A stretch of DNA of 64,000 nt from Sternotherus odoratus (lineage: Eukaryota; Chordata; Testudines; Kinosternidae), in contig JAVMKO010000006.1 in assembly GCA_032164245.1 (NCBI GenBank), positions 9,377,001 through 9,441,000 on the forward strand, written 5' to 3'. The notes beneath the pieces were generated by a model. The model was not told where the DNA came from. It made no database searches and saw only the letters and a program-made list of their open reading frames with translations. Position numbers and translations under genes: made by a program. Position 1 is the first letter of the stretch, and each line of letters starts with the position of its first letter. Of the stretch, positions 57,001-64,000 are shown one piece after another.

Positions 57001-57059
57001 GGTAACTCAAGTGCTCCTTCCATAGGGAAAGGGGACGGGGATGTAGTGAAGAGACGCAA

Positions 57060-58996
57060 GGGCCTCAGTGATTGAGGGAAGAATGGGGAAGTTGATAATA
57101 AAGAATATAAATCAGAAGTTAGGAATTGTAGAAAATGGATAAGGAAAACCAAGGGACACAAGGAGACATCTATGATCGGAAGAACTAAGGACAAAAAGGA
57201 GTTTTTAAAATATATTAGGAATAAAAGGACTCCTGACAATGGTATTTGTCCATTATAAAACTTAGACATTTTAAATCAGCAGGTGCAGATAATTTGCATC
57301 CAAGAGTTATAAAAGAGCTGCCTGAGGAGCTTGCTTGACCATTAATGTTGATGTTTCAATAAATCATATAGCGCTGGGGAAGTTCCATAAGACTGGAAGG
57401 AAGCTAACAATGTGCCAGTGTTTAAAAAGAGTAAACAGGATGATCTGGGTAATTATAGGCCTGTCCGCATGATACTGATCCCAGGCAAGATGATGGAGTG
57501 GCTGATACAGGATTTGATTAATTATATTATCTTTCTTTAGTTCTTCATTAATGCAAATCAACATGGGTTTATGGAAAAGATTCGGTCAATCTAACTTGAT
57601 ATCTTATTTTAAAAATTACAAATTTAGTTGATAAAGCGAATAGTGTTGATGTAATGTACTTAAGGCTCATCTACACTAAAAGCGCATATTGGCATAACTG
57701 TCTCTTGGGGGGGAAAGCCACACCCCTGAGAGATGTAGCTATCCCAACCTAACTCCTGATGTAGACAGAAGAATTTGTGATGACCAACTGTCACCTCTTG
57801 GGGAGAACCCCTCCACTCTCTGTACTGTCTACCTGAAGGACTGCAGTAGCACCGCTTCAGCTGTGCCTCTGTAGTGTTTTAAGTGTAGATGTAGCCTCAG
57901 ACTTCTGTAATACAGCTAACTTGGTACCATACAACATTTTTACTTTTAAAAAAAGGGGGGGGGAATGATATAAAATTAACCTGGCACCCATCAGACGGGT
58001 CAAAAACTGGCTAAGTGATAGGTCTCAAAATGTAAATGGGGAATATCGTTATTGAGCGGGTGCATTTCCAGTGGGGTCCCCATGCTAGTGAACTTTTTTA
58101 TCAGTGACCTGGAAGAAAATACAAAATCATCACTGATAGTTTGCAGAAGATGCAAAAATTAGAGCAATGGGAAATAATGGAGGACAGCTAATTCAGAGTG
58201 CACTGGGTCGCTTGGTAAACTGGGCACAAGCAAACAATATGCATCTTGATGCAGCTAAATGTGTATATATCTAGGAACAAAGAATCTAGGTTATGCTTAC
58301 AGGATGGGGGACCGTATCCTGGGAAGCAGTGACTGTGAAAAGGATTTGATGGGGTTATAGTAGATAATCAGTTGAACATGAGCTCCCAGTGTGAGGCTGT
58401 GGCTAAAAGAACTAGGATTGTCCTGAGATGCATTAACAGGGAAATCCAAGGAGAATGAGAGTGGTTATTTTACCTCTGTAGGTGGCAGGGGTGTGACCGC
58501 TGCTGGAACCCTGTGTCCAGTTCTGGTGCCCACAATTCAAGAAGGATGTTGATAATGGGAATAGGTTCAGAGAAGAGCTATGAGAATGATTAAAGGATTA
58601 GAAAAGAATGACTTTATAGTGACAGATTCAAAGAGCTCCATTTATTTAGCTTAATGAAGAGAGTGTTAAGGGGTGACTTGATCACAGTCTATAAATACCT
58701 ACATGGGGAACAAATATTTATAATGGGCTCTTCAGTCTATCAGAGAAAGGTCTAACATGATCCAAAGGCTGGAAGTTAGACAAATTCAGATGGGAAATAA
58801 GGTGTACATTTTTATGGTGAGAGTAATAAGCCATTGGAGCAATTTACCAAGGGGTGTGGTGGATTCACTGACAATTTTTAAATCAAGATCGGATGTTTTT
58901 CTACAAGATCTGCTCAAGGAATTACTTTGAGGAAGGTGTATGGCTTGTGCTATGCAGGAGGCATCACAATGGTCCCTTCTGGCCTCGAAATCTATG
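57060..58996 (+). mobile_element. CR1 LINE, sense, decayed and interrupted
   Basis: Recognisable blocks in order are: aaatcagcaggtgcagataa with aagagctgcctgagg (reverse transcriptase start), ggtaattataggcctgtccg, caacatgggtttatgg, then a MITE insert at 57663-57896, then atcagtgacctggaagaaaa, tgggcacaagcaaacaatat, ctgtgtccagttctggtgcc and the 3' end aatggtcccttctggcctcg. It carries many stops. The 5' part is absent. Confidence 0.8.
57663..57896. mobile_element. Harbinger-type MITE inside a CR1
   Basis: The ends AGGCTCATCTACACTAAAA and TTTTAAGTGTAGATGTAGCC are inverted copies. The flanks TTA (57660-57662) and TCA (57897-57899) fit a 3-bp TTA duplication with one change. CR1 reads through as gtactta|gacttctg when the insert is removed, which supports these limits. 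It is non-coding and related to the type at 3981. Confidence 0.75.
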
Positions 58997-59364
58997 ACTT
59001 TAATTACAATATAGAAAACATGATGTACCTTAAAAGAATCTGGAACTTTATTCCTATCATCATTTTTCCTTTTCCTGTGCTATACGAGGACTCTCTCCAG
59101 TGCACCCCAGTATATTCAGAATCATCATGTTGTATCCTGGTGGAAGGGAAATGAACATAGCAAAGGCTAAAGGGAAATTCAGCCTGTGACCAATCCTTTT
59201 TCCAGGCTTGGGTTCTTGCAAGGTGCTTAATGTTCACGATGGAAAACAAAATAAATGAGGACGGCCTTTGTTTTTACTTTCTATTGTTAGGGTGTTGTTT
59301 ATTATTTAACCATGGCTTGCTTTGTCTCTACACAGCTCTGGATGTGAAGAAATGCACCCGGAGG

Positions 59365-59475
59365 ATCCTGCACTTTATTTATTTATTACTTAGTGCTATA
59401 CATGTGCAGGGTCCTTTACAATACAGATAAAGATGGAATCTTTGTCCTGAGGAACTTACAGTCTAGATTAAGATG
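59365..59475. repeat. L2/MIR-like 3' tail fragment
   Basis: The phrases agtgctatacatgtgcaggg, tcctttacaatacag and gaggaacttacagtctaga match the antisense tail type seen at 54360 and 20020. Confidence 0.5.
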
Positions 59476-59737
59476 AGCGCAAACGGGACGACTGGGGACG
59501 GTTGAAGGAGAGGCAAAATGATACTGTGGTCACTTGGGAGAGTAGTACGTGTGTCTTGAAGGTCATAGAGGTTTTACAGCTTGTACTTTTAAATGCATCA
59601 GAGGCTGTAGGCCATAGGTCTCCTTGAAAAAGTGGGTCTAGCAAAGAGATTTAAAGGAGCCGTGGTGCACAGGAGTTTGGAGTGAAGCATGGAAAAAGAA
59701 GGTTGGAGGGGGATAAAAAGTAGACACTTTTCCTGAT

Positions 59738-59805
59738 AAGACGAGGAATACTTGTGGCACCTTCGAGACTAACCAGTTTATTTCAGCATAAGCTTTTGTG
59801 GGCTT
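59738..59805. repeat. Palindromic repeat family A, left half
   Basis: Contains cgaggaatacttgtggcacc, ttcgagactaaccagtttat and agcataagcttttgtgggc, close to the copy at 35558. It stops at the centre. Confidence 0.75.
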
Positions 59806-61117
59806 TTCTTGATAACGCCTATATAGATCCATAGTATCCTTTGACTGAGAAATGGTATCTCATTTAGCACTCTACTTCCATAATCTGTTCATCAGACTGG
59901 ACTCCCTCGGTGAAGATTTGTATATTACTGTGCCATCCTAACCAACTCCTATTAAGTCCGGTAAGAATAACATGATAGTGAAAGCTAAACCCACCATTCT
60001 TAAATCTTAGCCCATGGACACATCATTTATCTGATGCTTGCAGTTCATTTGGCAGAGCCCAGCAATTGCTGTTTTCACAGATAAAGGTTTTTGTATTTAC
60101 AGGTCAAGCTAAGTCTCAGTTTTCAGCACCACTCCCAGTACATTTGCTGTGTATAACACAGTTTTTTCCATGGTTTCACTCATCTCAGGCCACTTAATTT
60201 TCATCTGACTTTCGGGGGAATTTCCAATAGGTCTCTCACTCTGTGCTTGGAGATTTAGTGTACATGCCAATCTGCAGGAACAAAGTCAATGTGTGCATCT
60301 ACCTACCCGCTTTACTCATAAGTGCCTGTTCTGTGCACAAATGCACCTCCGTCGATACTTACGGGTGTTCCATTAGACGATTGTGAACCTGCTCTTGCTT
60401 ATTCTGACTGCACCTAACACAGAGGCCATATGAAAACGTCAGGATGGGGACCTAATCTGTGAAGTCTGCCTTAGTGGCCCTGCAGTACATTCAAAAAGCC
60501 ACCGCATTTGGACAGCCTTCCTGAACTGCTGTGAACCGACTCCAATGGAGCTATGCTGCTTTACGCCGGCTGAAGATCTGGCCTCGTGAAATAATCTTTC
60601 TCTCTCCATCTTTGGCTGGACATACCCAGAACATGGGCTGTAGCTATGGACTCTCTATGCAGCCCCTAGCAATATCCACTTGTAGGGCACCATACTCAGA
60701 TTCATAAATGGTTTGTGTTTTTCATGCAGAAGATGTGCAATTGAAATTACACCCTACTGGCTATTTGAGCCACATCCCCAAATCATGCTCAGTCTCTAGT
60801 TATCCAGCTCTATTGGCCTGCTTTGCAAAGACCCGGGGTATCCACAGCTCCTATTGAACTCTACCAGAAGGATGGGTGATCACCACCTCTAAAAATTAGC
60901 TTGTGTGCGGTGGTGAGAGAATAGTGGAAATGAGGAATATTAGGTCTGACTTGGCTCAACAACCACAAGTGAACCTAATTAATTATAGAGAATATCTAAT
61001 AAAATTAGAGTTTTTAGGCTAACATGGGGCAGTACTAGCTTGCACTTTGCCCTCTTGCTGCACCTGTTCCCCAACAAGCCCCCAAATCTTCCAGCCTCTC
61101 CTCACTCATATAAGCAA

Positions 61118-61168
61118 AGTCTTAGTGTATATATATGTATATGTGTATATATATGTATATGTGTATAT
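61118..61168. repeat. TATATG/TGTATA microsatellite
   Basis: About 50 bases of alternating tatatatatgtatatgtg units, likely length-variable. Confidence 0.85.
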
Positions 61169-61189
61169 AAAGGCTTCTACTGCAGATAT

Positions 61190-61535
61190 TTCATTCATAG
61201 ATTCTGAGACCAGAAGGGACTCCTGTGATCATCTACTCTGACCACCTGTATAACACAGGCCAGAGAACTTTCCCAAATTAATTCCTCTTTGAACTATCTT
61301 TTAAAAGAACATGCAGTGTTGATTTTAAAATTGCAAGTGGTGGAGAACCCAGCGGAACACTTGGTAAATTGTTCCAATGAGTCACTGCTCTCACTGTTAA
61401 AAGTTCAGCGCTGATTTCCAGCCAGGGGGTCATGTTATACTTCTGTCTGCTAGAGCCCATTTAAAAATATTTGTTCCCCAGGTAGGTACTTAATCACATC
61501 TTTAAGTCACCCCTAAATCTTCTCTGTTTAACTAG
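61190..61535 (-). mobile_element. CR1 3' end, antisense
   Basis: The + strand begins tcatagattctgagaccaga and agggactcctgtgatcatct, the antisense CR1 tail. On the - strand the translation HWNNLPSVPLGSPPLAILKS (within 61460-61278) is the ORF2 C-terminus. It continues to about tctgtttaac near 61533. Confidence 0.8.
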
Positions 61536-64000
61536 CTGAGCTGCCTGGATATGATTCACGAAGATACTTAGATGCCTAGGTCCTCTTTGGAGGTACCACT
61601 GCAGTCCACAAAACTCCCATTTAGTTGCCACTTGAACCTGTCTTCGCTCCAGCTCTTTCACCACCTATGTTTTTGCCCCTGGGCATGTGCAGTGCAGCCT
61701 TGCTATAAGTACCTAGGCACCTATCTCCTGTCAGAGCCCCAGAACAATTCACAAAGGGGGGGGTGAATAGGTTTTGGGGTGCCTAAATTGCATGCAGGAG
61801 CCTGATGGGATAGGTGTGCTCAGCAATCACCTACCCTACCACCGCCTCGGGATGAGTTCACACAAAACACGTGAGGGAGGAGGATCTCACTTATAACCTG
61901 TAGCCTGATGGGTGGTAGACTCTCTGTTCAAGTTGTCCCTTCTCCTGGGGGTGGGGGGGGGGGAAGGGATTTGAACCAAGATCTGTCACCTGTCAGGTGA
62001 GGGCCCTAACCTATTCTGATGTAGGTCTTCCTCAGCTACTGAAGTTGTTCCCCTTTAAGGAAATATGAATTGGGTCATTGAAAAAGTTAGAATGACTGTG
62101 TAGAGTAATTAGTAATTGAAGCCAATGCATGTACATTTAACTTTCTATGACCATGAAATACATTAACTGCTTGTGAAAACATATTGGACATCAAGAACAG
62201 AGTAGCCATGCTTGTAAAATCCTCATGACACTTATAACTGCAATTTAAAAAAAGCAGGTGACTTTGTAAGTGGGGCTACCATAGGCTAATGTCAATTACA
62301 GGGATGACAACCTGTGGAAGAGGAGTGTAAAAAAGTGATTGCACAAGGTCACTCTTTTAAACCATTCAGGCAAAATAAGCTATCTGTGGTGCCTGGGTCA
62401 TCCATAACATTTAGCCCAAGCTCTTATCAGAAGAGAAAAGGTCCATTTTTTTGTCAAAGAGCTCTAATTGTCTTGGTAATGTATTTGCTCCACCAGGTGT
62501 TGTGTTACTGATGTTCCTTTGAGGGCGATGACCTTGTTCCTCAAGGTTAGAAGCCTGATATTTATTTATTTGTTAATTTAAACAAAATCTTTCCTTTTTT
62601 AAAAAAATATCAGCGCTCTGGGGTGTTCTCTTCACCAAAGATGTGAGATGTCATTGGGGTTTTTTCAATTTCTTTCTTTTAATAAAGCATAATATTCTGT
62701 TTTCATAGGTCAGGTCTTAGTTCTTCAAAATGTATTAAATGGATGATTAAGCACAGGAAGTATCCAGCATTCAAATCTGATTTTATGCTAGTCAATGAAA
62801 CTAGCATCATTGAATCATGTTACTCTTCAGCATCAGTGCAGACCATTAAGAAACGGCTAGAAAAGAGCACAGGTTTAATTATAGCAGTAGTGCTAGGGAA
62901 CTGAATATGCTTAGTGGAGCAATAGCACGGGAATTAAAGTTCTGATCGCATACATTAAGATTGTAACATCTAGAACTGAATCATGTCATTGTCTTCTAGA
63001 AGAGTCTGCATATGTTTAATATAATCTGCCATTTAAAGGGAGCTAACTTTAGGGAAAATGTTTTCCTAGAAGTATTTCATTGTTTTTTTCTGTTATAGCA
63101 CCTTTCTGAATAGGAGCAATTTTGTTAGTAGTTCAAATTTTGTGAATCCAGTCTATTTCTTATAAAGCTTCATTACAAAAGCTCTATAATTCAGTATGTC
63201 CGGTTGTAAAACACTGCACCAACCTTCACATTAATTCCAACGCCAAGCGACTTCATTTATAAAGCCAGTTACAATTGTTGTGTGACAAACAGTACTTACC
63301 TAGCACATCATTTACAAAACTCAAGCTCTAAAACAGCGGTGGGCAAACTACAGCCAGGAGGCAGGGGGATGGGGGTCCAGGGACAGGGAGTGTGGGGGAG
63401 GGGCTGGGTAAAAAAATTATACACACTATACATTGTTACAGGGCTACTTATTAACATTAAGTTTATCCCAATGTTTTTAATATTAACATTACATTTACTA
63501 AAAGTATTTTGTTATACCGTGCCTTTTATTTAGACAATGTGTTTTTGAGGCCCGTGTGGCCTTTTGAAATCTTTGCAGAAGCTTTTTAATTTAATTATAT
63601 CCTTGGGGTTTGGGGGATTTAAAAGGCAGGGGCATTGTGCATATAAGCAGACCGTTTTTGTACCTGTCTTCAGATTTCAGCACTGCATACACAAAAAAGT
63701 ATCTATTTTTTACTTAGGGTTAACTTGTTCCTATCTTATTTTTAGGTTTGACCCCTTTTTCCACCTTCCTCTGAAGGGTCATAATTTGAGCCTTTTGGTT
63801 TCAGGTAGTCTGTTTGCTGACCTGGTATGTCCCTTATCTGCAACTCCTTTGTGCTGCCTTTATGGACAGTTCTCTCCTTCCTCTATCAATTAGGTAATTT
63901 GCATTAGCACAGAGGCTTTCTGGCTTGCTTTTGGATCCAAAGCCATCAGCAGCCCAGAGACACTTTTAAAGGGAACACAATTAACTTCCACCAAAGTTTT
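61536..64000. other. Intergenic sequence with one possible hAT end
   Basis: At about 63333 the phrase cagcggtgggcaaactacag resembles the hAT ends at 12868 and 17007, followed by G-rich sequence. A possible right end lies near gaggcccgtgtggcc (63547-63561), but the ends do not match well. A short poly-G tract lies near 61948-61962. No gene was recognised. Confidence 0.35.

Noticed and set aside
1..64000. CRISPR arrays, operons, tRNA or rRNA genes
   Set aside because: None seen. Repeats are interspersed or fold-back, not spaced arrays, and the tRNA-like boxes belong to MIR SINEs.
50036..64000. Search for exons of the neighbour expected from mammalian gene order (CCDC198)
   Set aside because: No coding exon with splice sites could be recognised; the open frames here are short and repeat-derived.

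Overview
The window looks like vertebrate nuclear DNA, most probably from a turtle. The signs are one widely spaced intron-containing gene, a CpG-rich promoter, old fragments of CR1-type LINEs in both orientations, MIR/L2-like fragments, many short non-autonomous hAT-like and Harbinger-like DNA transposons, and two families of palindromic interspersed repeat that I associate with turtle genomes. The turtle call rests on memory of repeat types, not on a search. No bacterial, phage or CRISPR features are present.

The only gene I can support is NAA30 on the + strand. It encodes the catalytic subunit of N-terminal acetyltransferase C. The four coding exons are 24339-25076, 34253-34376, 36756-36811 and 48170-48307. 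They join in frame into 351 codons with canonical splice sites. Exon 1 lies in a CpG island with a perfect CRE palindrome and an Sp1-type GC box upstream. A 3' UTR follows the stop and probably ends near an AATAAA at 50004.

Positions 1-23500 are intergenic. They hold palindromic repeats, a Harbinger-type MITE (3981-4275), a solo LTR with TG...CA ends and a 4-bp target duplication (7776-8250), an LTR-like insertion splitting a CR1 (10404-11096), and two hAT-like elements of about 0.8-1 kb. A 0.5-kb hAT sits inside a LINE (14094-14596), and a 123-bp hAT sits inside another hAT (17140-17262). A GC-rich inverted minisatellite (about 23500-23850) lies just upstream of the promoter.

The NAA30 introns hold further hATs, several with matching 8-bp duplications, a hAT inside a Harbinger-like element (41034-41744), a decayed hAT transposase gene (about 27440-28500), and a 2.3-kb antisense CR1 (45346-47630). 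Positions 50040-64000 are again intergenic. They contain a decayed sense CR1 split by a Harbinger-type MITE, CR1 3' ends, MIR/L2 tails and a TATATG microsatellite. I found no exon of a second gene.

I see no undescribed functional system. The most informative material is the layered transposon history, which can be read from target-site duplications, the inverted minisatellite beside the promoter, and long self-complementary repeats inside NAA30 introns.
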